A stretch of 64,000 nucleotides of DNA, taken from NCBI GenBank assembly GCA_003278225.1, contig QCGC01000002.1:62001-126000 (forward strand), written 5' to 3'. The number at the start of each line of letters is the position of its first letter. The first letter of the stretch is position 1. Below the pieces are notes generated by a model. It saw only the letters and a list, made by a program, of their open reading frames with translations. It had not been told where the DNA came from and did not search any database. This stretch comes from Prochlorococcus sp. AG-363-P01. GTDB lineage: Bacteria; Cyanobacteriota; Cyanobacteriia; PCC-6307; Cyanobiaceae. The translations under genes were made by a program, and so were the position numbers. Positions 9,208-17,161 of this stretch are shown here, in pieces.

Positions 9208-9218
9208 ACAGATGAAAT

Positions 9219-9401
9219 TCAATAATCCATATTGAATTCTGATGGGCTACTAGTTAAAGAACAAACAATAGCCTCCTCCTTCCTCATCTCTCGGACTTCA
9301 GCGATGGGTCTCCCCATACGTCTAAGGACTTCAAGATCTTGAGAAGTCTGACAACGGGCTATAACCTTTCCCTGAGGATCAAAACAACTGTAAAAAGTCA
9401 T
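9219..9401 (-). CDS. Hypothetical 60-residue protein
   Basis: The product starts MTFYSCFDPQGKVIARCQTS, continues with the Arg-rich DLEVLRRMGRPIAEVREMRK and ends acidic. The composition is protein-like, with two Cys (C6 and C17). It is bounded by the shared terminator with the CP12-like gene. The pattern resembles small proteins conserved among marine picocyanobacteria, but I cannot name a family. Coding is likely; the function is unknown. The next gene upstream on the same strand is obgE, about 70 nt away, so the pair may be co-transcribed. Confidence 0.65.
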   Translation of the reverse strand: MTFYSCFDPQGKVIARCQTSQDLEVLRRMGRPIAEVREMRKEEAIVCSLTSSPSEFNMDY

Positions 9402-9474
9402 GGCTTGATTAACTGCAGCCTATTTATGACCAATTACACCAAAATAAACAAGTAAAAGTTTAAAATAACACACA

Positions 9475-10464
9475 TTATTTTTCAAGTTGCTGCCAAACCT
9501 GCTCTAAAAGAATATCCAAACCTTTTCTCATAGAAGCTGAAATCAGTATCAATTTTGCAGAGCTAACCCTTTGCAGTGATTGCAGTATCTTGCTTTCAGT
9601 CTCACAATCCAAAAGCTCTCTTTTGTTAAGTACTAGCAGCCTTGGCCGCTCAAGAAGGCCAGTTCCATACGCTGCTAATTCTGTTTCAACAATTCTCAAA
9701 TCATCTATAGGATTTTCTGAAGAAGCATCTATTAAATGAATTAAAAGTCTTGTACGTTCTATATGGCGAAGAAAATCATGGCCCAAACCAACGCCCTGTG
9801 CAGCTCCAGCAATCAAGCCTGGAATATCAGCAAAAACAGTGCCATCTCCACTAGGTCGCCGAACCACTCCAAGATTCGGAATCAAGGTGGTGAATGGATA
9901 ATCAGCAATCTTGGGTCGGGCTGCTGATAAAACTGCCATCAAGGTACTCTTCCCTGCGTTGGGAAGTCCAATGATTCCAACTTCAGCTAATAACTTCAAC
10001 TCTAATTGCAATTGCCATTCTTCTCCCTCTTTCCCTTCTGTGCATTTCTCAGGAGCTCTATTCCTATTACTTAAAAAATGTGCATTCCCAAGACCACCTC
10101 TACCACCAAAAGCTATAACAAGACTTTGGCCATGATCTATTAAGTCCCCAAAAACAATACTTGTTTTTAAGTGCCTAATCTCTGTCCCACAAGGCACTTT
10201 AATTATCAAGTCATTTCCTGAAGCGCCGGTGCATTTATTTGGGCCGCCTCTACTCCCATCTTCAGAAAGGAACATTCTCTGGAACTTGAAGTCCAACAGA
10301 GTCTGAAGATTTGAATCAGCCTCAAAAACAATATTGCCACCTTTGCCACCATCGCCACCAGCAGGCCCCCCAGCAGGAACATACTTCTCGCGTCTAAAAG
10401 CTACAATTCCATCACCTCCTCGACCTGCTTTTACAGTTATCTGTGCCTGATCTATGAACTGCAT
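9475..10464 (-). CDS. obgE: GTPase ObgE/CgtA
   Basis: Obg is a ribosome-associated GTPase for 50S maturation and stress signalling. The 329 residues comprise the glycine-rich Obg fold (about 1-158) and a G domain with G1 GLPNAGKS at 166-173, G3 DIPGL and a G4 motif reading NKRE rather than NKxD. There is no C-terminal OCT extension. The N-terminus starts at the conserved [17 protein letters not shown], which fixes the start. It is transcribed away from the orphan region at 10.5-13.2 kb. Confidence 0.96.
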   Translation of the reverse strand: MQFIDQAQITVKAGRGGDGIVAFRREKYVPAGGPAGGDGGKGGNIVFEADSNLQTLLDFKFQRMFLSEDGSRGGPNKCTGASGNDLIIKVPCGTEIRHLKTSIVFGDLIDHGQSLVIAFGGRGGLGNAHFLSNRNRAPEKCTEGKEGEEWQLQLELKLLAEVGIIGLPNAGKSTLMAVLSAARPKIADYPFTTLIPNLGVVRRPSGDGTVFADIPGLIAGAAQGVGLGHDFLRHIERTRLLIHLIDASSENPIDDLRIVETELAAYGTGLLERPRLLVLNKRELLDCETESKILQSLQRVSSAKLILISASMRKGLDILLEQVWQQLEK

Positions 10465-10891
10465 ATTCGTCTAATTGTAAAAACACGAAGAGGGGGCGAG
10501 CCGACCTCAAGTTAAGCCTGGTGCACTGTTCGTGAAGAGAAATAGTAGATGTACGACTTTAATTTTTAGATACACGAAGACAGATGACAATTGACGAGTG
10601 TGGCAACCGTGCGATCGTCACACTCGAAACACGACTGAGCTACGTCGACAAGTCAAGCATATCCTTGTATCTTGATCAAAATAAATCCTTGCAGATAATT
10701 CTATTTTTTAATCTTGGAGCTCAAATGGCATTCAGACTTCATTCTATAAATCAAATAAATCAAATTTATTAACCTATATAGGCTTAAATACTCTATAACT
10801 ACTTTTAAAAGGCTAAAACTACTCTTCATGGGCTAAGAATCGGATTTTAGCAGCTATCAACCTACTGCTCTCATTCAAGCAATTTGCATAG
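10465..10891 (+). other. Gap between obgE and the orphan frame, with a doubtful 62-codon ORF
   Basis: The obgE promoter must lie at the left end. An ORF at 10584-10772 (MTIDECGNRAIVTLETRLSY) is possible. Its first 75 nt are more GC-rich than the rest and include a GAGTGTG/CACACTC inverted repeat (10597-10626). Its second half turns into low-complexity AT-rich sequence ending INQINQIY. I regard it as a possible remnant rather than a confident gene. No ribosome-binding site is evident. Confidence 0.3.
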
Positions 10892-10927
10892 CCGGCTCTC
10901 AGCCATGTCAAAGCAGGGATTCGTGGC

Positions 10928-10969
10928 AAGATAACGAGTTTGGACAAAACTGTCCAAACTCGTTATCTT
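10928..10969 (+). terminator. Perfect 19-bp hairpin at the start of the orphan frame
   Basis: AAGATAACGAGTTTGGACA (10928-10946) pairs without mismatch with TGTCCAAACTCGTTATCTT (10951-10969) around the loop AAAC, and four T overlap the 3' end. It looks like an intrinsic terminator. It covers the first possible start codon (TTG 10940) of the following frame. A 9-codon mini-ORF, MSKQGFVAR, starts at ATG 10905 and stops inside the left arm (TAA 10932-10934), an arrangement that would suit attenuation. Terminator or attenuator is inference. Confidence 0.65.
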
Positions 10970-11677
10970 TTCGTTAGTCGACCTATTTCTTTGACTTCAT
11001 CTGCGCTTGAAGTAACAAATGACTTAGATGCAGCTATAGAGTCTTTGGTTCTGCCAGACACCGCCATCGCGACTCTGTCGCCAAGCCAGGTAGAGAACAT
11101 GAAGACAAATGTAGTGATAGCCAATGAAAACCTGGCCACGGCTGGGAACGCAATCAAAGGGACAGCACAGGCGCTCCATGCCATTAAGGAGGACGTAAAA
11201 AATAAAAATTGGGTAGCCTTGACGGAAAGCGATGCGCTGGAAATGACAGGCAGAGCAGCCAGGGACTTAGTGGCAGCTTACGAAAGCTGGCTGGCCACCG
11301 CGGACATACCGGAAAGTGCCTTAGCGAAAGTCAAGCCGAGAACTCTATTCAAGATTGGGAAAGCCGAGCCAGGTAAAAGAATCCAAGCAATCAATATGAT
11401 TAAAAAGGATGCTGGCTTCACTGAGGGCGATCTAAATAAGATTATTGGAAATACAAGAAGGCCAATTCGAAAGCAGATTGAAAGCCTTAGAGTTCAGGCC
11501 GAATTAAAGGCTAAAAAGACTAAGGATAAAGATAAAGTTACAGCATATTTAAATCTTCTTATCGAAAATCTAAATCTAAAGGCGAAAGTCGAGGAGCTGG
11601 AAGAGCACCTCTCCAAGGCCAAAAAAGCTGGCTATTCGCTTATAACAATGACCAAGAGCAAAAAAAATCCGGACTAA
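10940..11677 (+). CDS. Orphan protein with possible HTH and coiled coil; start uncertain
   Basis: The frame is open from 10892 to 11677 but has no ATG until 11099 (residue 54 of the 245-residue version). TTG codons at 10940 (inside the hairpin) and 10991 are alternatives. The middle (LAKVKPRTLFKIGKAEPGKR, then a TEGDLNKII-type helix) resembles the helix-turn-helix rhythm of DNA-binding or partition-type proteins; this is pattern similarity only. Residues about 185-230 are Lys/Glu-rich and probably coiled coil. Bases 11040-11340 are clearly more GC-rich than the surroundings, hinting at foreign origin. I do not recognise the family. It may be a 5'-damaged gene. Confidence 0.6.
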   Translation: MDKTVQTRYLFVSRPISLTSSALEVTNDLDAAIESLVLPDTAIATLSPSQVENMKTNVVIANENLATAGNAIKGTAQALHAIKEDVKNKNWVALTESDALEMTGRAARDLVAAYESWLATADIPESALAKVKPRTLFKIGKAEPGKRIQAINMIKKDAGFTEGDLNKIIGNTRRPIRKQIESLRVQAELKAKKTKDKDKVTAYLNLLIENLNLKAKVEELEEHLSKAKKAGYSLITMTKSKKNPD

Positions 11678-11696
11678 CTCATTCAATAGTTAGACA

Positions 11697-11858
11697 ATGC
11701 AAAAACAATTACTCAATTCAATTCCATTATTCCCCAAGTTCGACTTGCAATTAGATCGACTTGAGGAACAATTGCAACAGAGACACTGCACTAAGCCTCT
11801 TAGCAGGTATCAAGTGGATTTATTTCCTCTAACCCAACTATCAAATCAGATTTCATGA
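11697..11858 (+). CDS. Small protein, 53 residues, coupled to the next gene
   Basis: The frame starts MQKQLLNSIPLFPKFDLQLD and continues RLEEQLQQRHC before a hydrophilic end. It stops at TGA 11856-11858, giving an ATGA overlap with the ATG of the following 65-residue frame. Such an overlap is typical of translationally coupled genes and is the main evidence for coding. It lies 20 nt after the orphan protein's stop. No family or function is recognised. Confidence 0.45.
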   Translation: MQKQLLNSIPLFPKFDLQLDRLEEQLQQRHCTKPLSRYQVDLFPLTQLSNQIS

Positions 11859-12052
11859 GCAACTACTTTCCAAATCGAAATCCAGCCCAAGGTTTCTCTG
11901 TGACTTCTATTGCAAGTAAAGTCAAAGAAAGATTGGTCAATGATCCCTACAGGAACATTAAGCAGAAGGTGATGCTGAATAGAACTATTCCATCTTCAAT
12001 TGAAAGTCATTGGGCTAATAGAACTTATGAAGAATATAAAGACGCTGCATAG
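11855..12052 (+). CDS. Hypothetical 65-residue protein
   Basis: The product begins MSNYFPNRNPAQGFSVTSIA and ends in an aromatic, acidic tail (SHWANRTYEEYKDAA). It is basic in the middle (KVKERLVNDPYRNIKQK) and has no membrane segment or Cys. It overlaps the preceding 53-residue frame by four bases, consistent with coupled translation; no separate ribosome-binding site is obvious. No function can be assigned. Confidence 0.5.
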   Translation: MSNYFPNRNPAQGFSVTSIASKVKERLVNDPYRNIKQKVMLNRTIPSSIESHWANRTYEEYKDAA

Positions 12053-12088
12053 AACATCTCCAATCCATCCTTAACTCCCAAAAATACT

Positions 12089-12271
12089 ATGAATAAATCA
12101 GATGCTGCATTGGATGCCTTCTTAGATGACTGCTATGTAGATGAAGATCCTATTTGCAAAATAATTAAGCAACAGGGAATAGATAACTCCAAAAGCGAAA
12201 AAGGCTTAGAATTAGTAGCCTCACAGATAATCATAGGAATAATAGAAAAAGATAATCAAATGGCAGCTTAA
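12089..12271 (+). CDS. Hypothetical acidic 60-residue protein
   Basis: The sequence starts MNKSDAALDAFLDDCYVDED and contains a predicted amphipathic helix (LELVASQIIIGIIEKD). It is acidic, with two Cys. It follows the 65-residue frame by 36 nt on the same strand and probably belongs to the same small-gene transcript. The family is unknown; coding is supported by composition and position only. Confidence 0.5.
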   Translation: MNKSDAALDAFLDDCYVDEDPICKIIKQQGIDNSKSEKGLELVASQIIIGIIEKDNQMAA

Positions 12272-12305
12272 AGTTCATCATTAATTAACTTTTTACCAGA
12301 TTTAT

Positions 12306-12449
12306 ATGAAAATTTACCTATTGGGATTCTTATTAGCATTAAGCTTAATAAGCTCGTGTACCAATTTCTTTATCAGTAATGCCAATAAGGGTTTATTGAA
12401 TCAAAATGCATATCTCAATCAGTCAAAAAAACATATTATTTACTGGTAA
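12306..12449 (+). CDS. Putative small lipoprotein, 47 residues
   Basis: The ATG at 12306 opens a frame to TAA 12447-12449. The N-terminus MKIYLLGFLLALSLISSC is a good lipoprotein signal: one Lys, a hydrophobic core and the lipobox ISSC with the acceptor Cys at residue 18. The mature part of about 30 residues is polar (NKGLLNQNAYLNQSKK). The signal-like start is the evidence for coding, but hydrophobic runs also arise by chance in AT-rich DNA. It is the last member of the small-gene string. Confidence 0.4.
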   Translation: MKIYLLGFLLALSLISSCTNFFISNANKGLLNQNAYLNQSKKHIIYW

Positions 12450-13184
12450 GTCAAATCATATACATACAAGAAGCTCATTGGTTTTGATTTTAGGCTTATC
12501 AGATTTAGGATTATAGTAAATAATTGAGAAATCATAAGCAGATTATTATCTATAGTTTTGGTAATAATTTAGCATTTGATTAGTTATATCTTCTATATTT
12601 GATGCAATATGGCATAACGAAATAGCAAAATCAAGAAAACTATAAATATAGCCTTAGTATTTAACACTTTTAGTAAGTAATATGCTTTAAATTCGATTAG
12701 AACTCTAAGATAAAGAATTTCTAGACATAATTATTTGCTAATTATCAAATATAATTTTTATATGCATTAAGTCTATTGTAGCTTTTAATATATGCCAATG
12801 ACTGTTATTTTGTTTTAAATAGAAGGCTATATTGAATATCATTTTATATAGTAAATTTATTTATTTATGCATTAAATATCACTAATTCCCAGAGGAGAAA
12901 GATATGCTATAGGTTAAGCTAGTGGTTACAATTCTGCATACACAGGACACCATCTATTCCTAGGGCTATTTAAATAGCTATTAAAAGAAACTTTAAAGTC
13001 TCTTTTTTATTTACTTTAACCCTAATAGATAATATATTTTACAAATTGCAAATATCGTTGAGCTTATATTTACCATGCATAAATCAATGCCACTAAGTTA
13101 TTATAAGAACTATTTTTAAAACTTATCTCAGTAGAAAATAGTTAGGGATCATAACTATATTTAGTATGGATTGATTACCTATAT
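12450..13184 (+). other. 735-nt very AT-rich stretch without a convincing gene
   Basis: Sequence between the small-gene string and the mutS2 3' end is dominated by A and T with stops in all frames. Only around 12890-13010 does the base mixture become more even (AGAGGAGAAAGATATGC, then GGACACCATC), ending in a terminator-like hairpin. A short untranslated RNA there is possible. I see no DnaA-box cluster, direct-repeat array or transposon end. Confidence 0.4.
12984..13008 (+). terminator. Terminator-like hairpin, possible end of a small RNA
   Basis: The arms 12984-12992 and 12997-13005 pair with one mismatch around TTAA, and a run of T follows on the plus strand. A 14-nt palindrome (GCTATTTAAATAGC, 12965-12978) precedes it. 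No annotated plus-strand gene ends nearby; the closest is about 540 nt upstream. It may therefore end an unrecognised transcript. Confidence 0.4.
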
Positions 13185-15602
13185 CTACTCTAGCCAAACC
13201 ACTGTACAACCTGCTCCACCGTCACTCTGATCAGCATCAGTAACTTTTTCCACATAAGGCACTGTTTCCAACCAATTTCGCAAACCTCTCTTCAACTTAC
13301 CCGTTCCAATACCATGAATCACCCATAAAGGTCCTACCTCTTTTCTCAAACATTCCTCAACAACAACTTCCGCTTCATGAACTCTCAGTCCGCGAACATC
13401 CACAGTATTGTGTGAGCTGCGTACAACTGAATTTCTACTATAAGAATTTCGAGATTGAACCTTGACTACGGTTTCAGGTTTACTCGGTTTACGGCCATCA
13501 AGACTCTCAATATCTGACAGCCCTACGGTGCTTCGAAAAACCCCACAAAGTACTGTCAGCTGTAAGCCATCTCCTGAAATAGCTAAAACCTCTCCCGCCT
13601 TAGCAAGGGCGATCAACCTTACATAATCTCCAACTTTAGGGGACCAAGCTCCATAATTCCGATGAATAGGCCCAGGTCGATGCTCAATCTCTATTTGACG
13701 CAACCTCTTACCTACTCGTCTAGCTGTTTCCCCATCAGCTCCTTTCTCGCGCAAGCTTCGAATCAAACTACTAACTTCCTTCTTGCCTTGTAGAGTTAAA
13801 CGTTCAACTTCCCTACGTACTTGGTCTTTCATTTCTTTCGAATATCGACATTGTTCCTCCCATTGTCGAAGCAACTCATCATGCAATAGTTCGGTGCGTG
13901 CCAAAAGAAGAGCAGCATCTTCAGCAGCTGTTTGTTGTCGTTGCCGCTGTTGTTCTAAAGCTCTAATGACATGATCAACAGTCGGCAAATCGTTAAGGCC
14001 AATTGATTTCTGAGCTGAATCAAGAATCTCAGCGGCCAGGCCTAATCGCCTAGCAATTTCAAGAGCATTGCTTCTGCCAGGTATGCCCCAATGCAAATAA
14101 TAAGTGGGTTTTAGTGTCTCAGTATCGAAACCAACCGATGCATTCTCAAATCTTTTATCACTATATTTTAGAGCCTTTAGCTCTCCAAAATGTGTTGTTG
14201 CAATAGTCAATCTTGCCTTGTCAGCCAAAGTTCGTAACAAAGCAATAGCGAGTGCAGTACCTTCAGCCGGATCTGTCCCTGCTCCTACTTCATCTAAAAG
14301 GACCAGCACTGGGCCGGGATCCTTGTCAACCACCGTAAGAATTCGTTTAATCCGCATGATATGACTACTAAAAGTTGAAAGGTTCTGCTCTAGGGATTGT
14401 TCATCACCGATATCGGCCAACACGTGAGAGCACCATGGAAAGGAAGGGGTATCAATACAAGGCAAAAATATTCCAACACGGGCCATTAAGACTGCTAAAC
14501 CAACACTCTTAAGAGTGACCGTTTTACCACCAGTATTCGGCCCTGTTATAGCTACTACTTTGAGATTAGAGGGGACTTCGATAGTTACTGGAACGACAAC
14601 ACTTCCTTGATTTTGAATCTCTTGACAAACAAGGAGAGGGTGGCGAAGTCCCTTTAAAGAGAAAGGAGCATCACAATCTTCAACAAAGACTGGAGGAACG
14701 CCACCTAACCAATCACTAAAACGAGCACGTGCCAAAGCCAGGTCAAGCTTTAACATAACTTGTCCGAGATGCTCGATTGATGAGCTATGCACAGCAACAT
14801 CGGCACTCCAATCAGCTAGTAAGCGATGCTCCTCTTTACAGATGTCGGATTCAATTGCAGCAATTCGATTACCCAAACCAATAATTAAATGAGGTTCCAA
14901 AAATACTGTGTTCCCTGAAGCAGAAGTGCTATGCACAACACCTTGGATCTGATCAATTGTTCCAACTTTCAAAGCTAAAACCGGTCTCCCATTGCGGTCA
15001 CCTATCGCAGTATCTTGAATAATAGAAATATGCCTTCTTACCAGATCTTGGAGAATAGTACGGCGTTCAGAACGCATTGCCTGCCACTTCAAGCGTAATT
15101 CTCTAAGTTTTTGACTAGCTTGATCAGCTACACGACCTCCTTCTTCAAGGCCAAACCTCAGAATCTTTTCCAACTCAGGCAGTGTAACTAAATCAACAAT
15201 TAAAGCTGATATAACAGGTCGAACTTGTGAGTTGTCAATCTGACGACGCAAGCGTCTGGCGGCAAGAAGAGTGTCTGCCACTTTGAGTAGTTCTTCTCCA
15301 GTGAGCACACCTCCTTTCACACAACGCGTCACAATGTCTGCCAAGTCATATATGCCCTGAAAATTGAGGCCACCATCAATGAAGGCATCCAACTCACCTA
15401 TTTCTATAGTTTCATCCAACCGCTGACGACTAGTAGCCAAGTCCATCGGTAATGAAAGACTTTTGCATTCACTAAAACCTTGCGATGTACTCGCAAATGT
15501 AGCGACATATTCACAAAGCCTTGGCCACTCCAATAAATCAAGCGTCTCCTGAAGAGCAACATCTGCAGCTGATTTAGCTGATTCAGTAACTGTGGAACTC
15601 AT
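13185..15602 (-). CDS. mutS2: Endonuclease MutS2
   Basis: MutS2 is a MutS paralogue without the mismatch-recognition domain; relatives suppress recombination or rescue collided ribosomes. The 805 residues have the clamp/core region, Walker A GPNTGGKT and Walker B VLVLLDEVGAGTDPAEGTA, then a coiled coil. A C-terminal Smr nuclease domain follows, with VDVRGLRVHEAE and VIHGIGTGKLKRGLR near the end. The ATG overlaps the stop of the upstream VOC gene by four bases (ATGA), so both are probably co-translated. It borders the AT-rich region. Confidence 0.95.
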   Translation of the reverse strand: MSSTVTESAKSAADVALQETLDLLEWPRLCEYVATFASTSQGFSECKSLSLPMDLATSRQRLDETIEIGELDAFIDGGLNFQGIYDLADIVTRCVKGGVLTGEELLKVADTLLAARRLRRQIDNSQVRPVISALIVDLVTLPELEKILRFGLEEGGRVADQASQKLRELRLKWQAMRSERRTILQDLVRRHISIIQDTAIGDRNGRPVLALKVGTIDQIQGVVHSTSASGNTVFLEPHLIIGLGNRIAAIESDICKEEHRLLADWSADVAVHSSSIEHLGQVMLKLDLALARARFSDWLGGVPPVFVEDCDAPFSLKGLRHPLLVCQEIQNQGSVVVPVTIEVPSNLKVVAITGPNTGGKTVTLKSVGLAVLMARVGIFLPCIDTPSFPWCSHVLADIGDEQSLEQNLSTFSSHIMRIKRILTVVDKDPGPVLVLLDEVGAGTDPAEGTALAIALLRTLADKARLTIATTHFGELKALKYSDKRFENASVGFDTETLKPTYYLHWGIPGRSNALEIARRLGLAAEILDSAQKSIGLNDLPTVDHVIRALEQQRQRQQTAAEDAALLLARTELLHDELLRQWEEQCRYSKEMKDQVRREVERLTLQGKKEVSSLIRSLREKGADGETARRVGKRLRQIEIEHRPGPIHRNYGAWSPKVGDYVRLIALAKAGEVLAISGDGLQLTVLCGVFRSTVGLSDIESLDGRKPSKPETVVKVQSRNSYSRNSVVRSSHNTVDVRGLRVHEAEVVVEECLRKEVGPLWVIHGIGTGKLKRGLRNWLETVPYVEKVTDADQSDGGAGCTVVWLE

Positions 15603-16027
15603 TCCAAAGATTTTTTTATTTGATCCCGATTGCCAGTAATGCCATTAGGAGGTTGATACAGCATTTCCAGCCAATTTCCATCGGGATCTCTGAGGTAAAA
15701 AGAGGCTGTCCCATCTCGATGATCATGCAATGTTCCGACCTGAACGCCTTGTTCATTAAGTTGACTGTGAATATTTTCCACTTCGGCACGATCATGAAAA
15801 TGAAATGCAAAATGAGGTCCAGCAGCTTTATAATTAGGACCCAAAAGAGCTAATCCATCTTTACTAGAACCAGCCTCTAAATAACACCAATCATTATCAT
15901 CCCACAGAAGATTCATTCCAAGATTCATATAAAAAGATTTAGCCCGTTCAATATCTTCAACACGAATAGCAATATGACCAAGTCGACGCACATTAATGCT
16001 ATTTTGTTGTGAGTTTTGATTTACCAT
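15599..16027 (-). CDS. VOC-superfamily (glyoxalase-like) protein
   Basis: This 142-residue protein has the paired beta-alpha-beta-beta-beta modules of the vicinal oxygen chelate fold. The N-terminal module contains RRLGHIAIRVEDIERAKSFY and the C-terminal one FYLRDPDGNWLEMLY. The metal-ligand pattern H18...E in the first half and H...E (GNWLEM) in the second is consistent with a glyoxalase or related dioxygenase. The substrate cannot be told; it is distinct from the gloA copy at 26.7 kb. It overlaps mutS2 by four bases. Confidence 0.8.
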   Translation of the reverse strand: MVNQNSQQNSINVRRLGHIAIRVEDIERAKSFYMNLGMNLLWDDNDWCYLEAGSSKDGLALLGPNYKAAGPHFAFHFHDRAEVENIHSQLNEQGVQVGTLHDHRDGTASFYLRDPDGNWLEMLYQPPNGITGNRDQIKKSLE

Positions 16028-16120
16028 TATTCTAAGTTACCCAAACCATATGCTCTAAATATATCTAACTTTTACTCGTCTTTGAATAAATTCTGATGAA
16101 ATATATAACGTCAGTAGCTT

Positions 16121-17131
16121 TCATTTTTCTCTTAACCAACTTGCGGCATCACAAGCATGATATGTAAGTATCAAATCAGCTCCTGCTCTTTTAAAACTCA
16201 ACAAAGTTTCTAAGACAACTGCTTCCTCTTCTATCCAACCCTTTTCTGCAGCTGCTTTTACCATCGCATATTCACCACTTACATTGTAGGCAGCTATAGG
16301 CAACTCAGATTCCTTCCTTAAACGATAGATAATGTCCAAATATGCAAGGCCTGGCTTAACCATCAAAATATCTGCTCCCTCTTGCTCATCAAGCTGAGCT
16401 TCCGTTATAGCCTCCCGAGCATTTGCTGGATTCATTTGATATGTGCTCTTATCTTTTGGGATAGGTTTTGTCGATGTTGCTCGTGGCGCAGAGTCCAAAG
16501 CTTCTCTAAAAGGACCGTAATAAGCAGAAGAATATTTTGCTGTATAGCTAATTATGCCTACATGCTCAAACCCTTCTTCATCAAGTGCTTCCCTAATCGC
16601 TCCGACCCGACCATCCATCATGTCACTAGGGCCAATCAAGTCAGCCCCTGCTTGAGCCTGAGTAACAGCTTGCCGACAAAGAAACTCAATAGTCTCATCA
16701 TTCAAAACAACTCCCTGGGAACTCACAATCCCATCATGACCATCACATGAATAAGGGTCTAAAGCCACATCAGTCATGACAGTCATATCTGGAAGCTCTT
16801 TCTTTAAACGCGTTATTGCTCGAGGGATTAAGCCATCTGGGTTGAAACACTCTGCCCCATCCTCAGTTTTTAAAGGTTCATCCACCTTTGGGAAAAGGAC
16901 TACACATCTAATGCCTAGTTGCCAAGCTCTCTCTACTTCTGCAATCAAATTATCCAAGTCCCATCGATTGGCTCCAGGCATGGCTCGAATGGGCTCAATA
17001 TCAACCCCCTCATGAACAAATAATGGATAAATAAAATCAGTTGGATGAAGACTATGCTCTTGAACCAAGCTCCTGAGTGAGGAGCTACGACGTAACCTGC
17101 GAGGGCGATAAGTAAGATCCATCAGGACCAA
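16121..17131 (-). CDS. hemB: Porphobilinogen synthase (delta-aminolevulinate dehydratase)
   Basis: HemB condenses two 5-aminolevulinate molecules to porphobilinogen for chlorophyll and heme. The 336 residues include the Schiff-base Lys region MVKPGLAYLD near 257 and the second active-site Lys in SYTAKYSSAYYGPFREAL near 204. The metal site reads DVALDPYSCDGHDG, the variant lacking the three zinc Cys and typical of Mg-dependent photosynthetic enzymes. The ATG at 17131 gives MVLMDLTYRPRRLRR, and the second Met four codons on is an alternative. The dnaJ-like gene lies 30 nt upstream on the same strand. Confidence 0.96.
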   Translation of the reverse strand: MVLMDLTYRPRRLRRSSSLRSLVQEHSLHPTDFIYPLFVHEGVDIEPIRAMPGANRWDLDNLIAEVERAWQLGIRCVVLFPKVDEPLKTEDGAECFNPDGLIPRAITRLKKELPDMTVMTDVALDPYSCDGHDGIVSSQGVVLNDETIEFLCRQAVTQAQAGADLIGPSDMMDGRVGAIREALDEEGFEHVGIISYTAKYSSAYYGPFREALDSAPRATSTKPIPKDKSTYQMNPANAREAITEAQLDEQEGADILMVKPGLAYLDIIYRLRKESELPIAAYNVSGEYAMVKAAAEKGWIEEEAVVLETLLSFKRAGADLILTYHACDAASWLREK

Positions 17132-17161
17132 GAAGAAATTTTGAAGATGGTGAGTAAGAGT

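Noticed and set aside
9911..10135. Plus-strand ORF inside obgE
   Set aside because: It is antisense to the highly conserved G domain of obgE; no ribosome-binding site.
10465..13184. Genomic island or prophage remnant with integrase or tRNA attachment site
   Set aside because: The region is small-gene-rich and odd in composition, but contains no integrase, transposase, structural phage gene, flanking tRNA or direct repeat that I can see.
13230..13260. DnaA-box-like TTTTTCCACA near the AT-rich region, suggesting an origin
   Set aside because: Only a single copy was noticed, it lies inside mutS2 coding sequence, and no dnaA, dnaN or box cluster is nearby.
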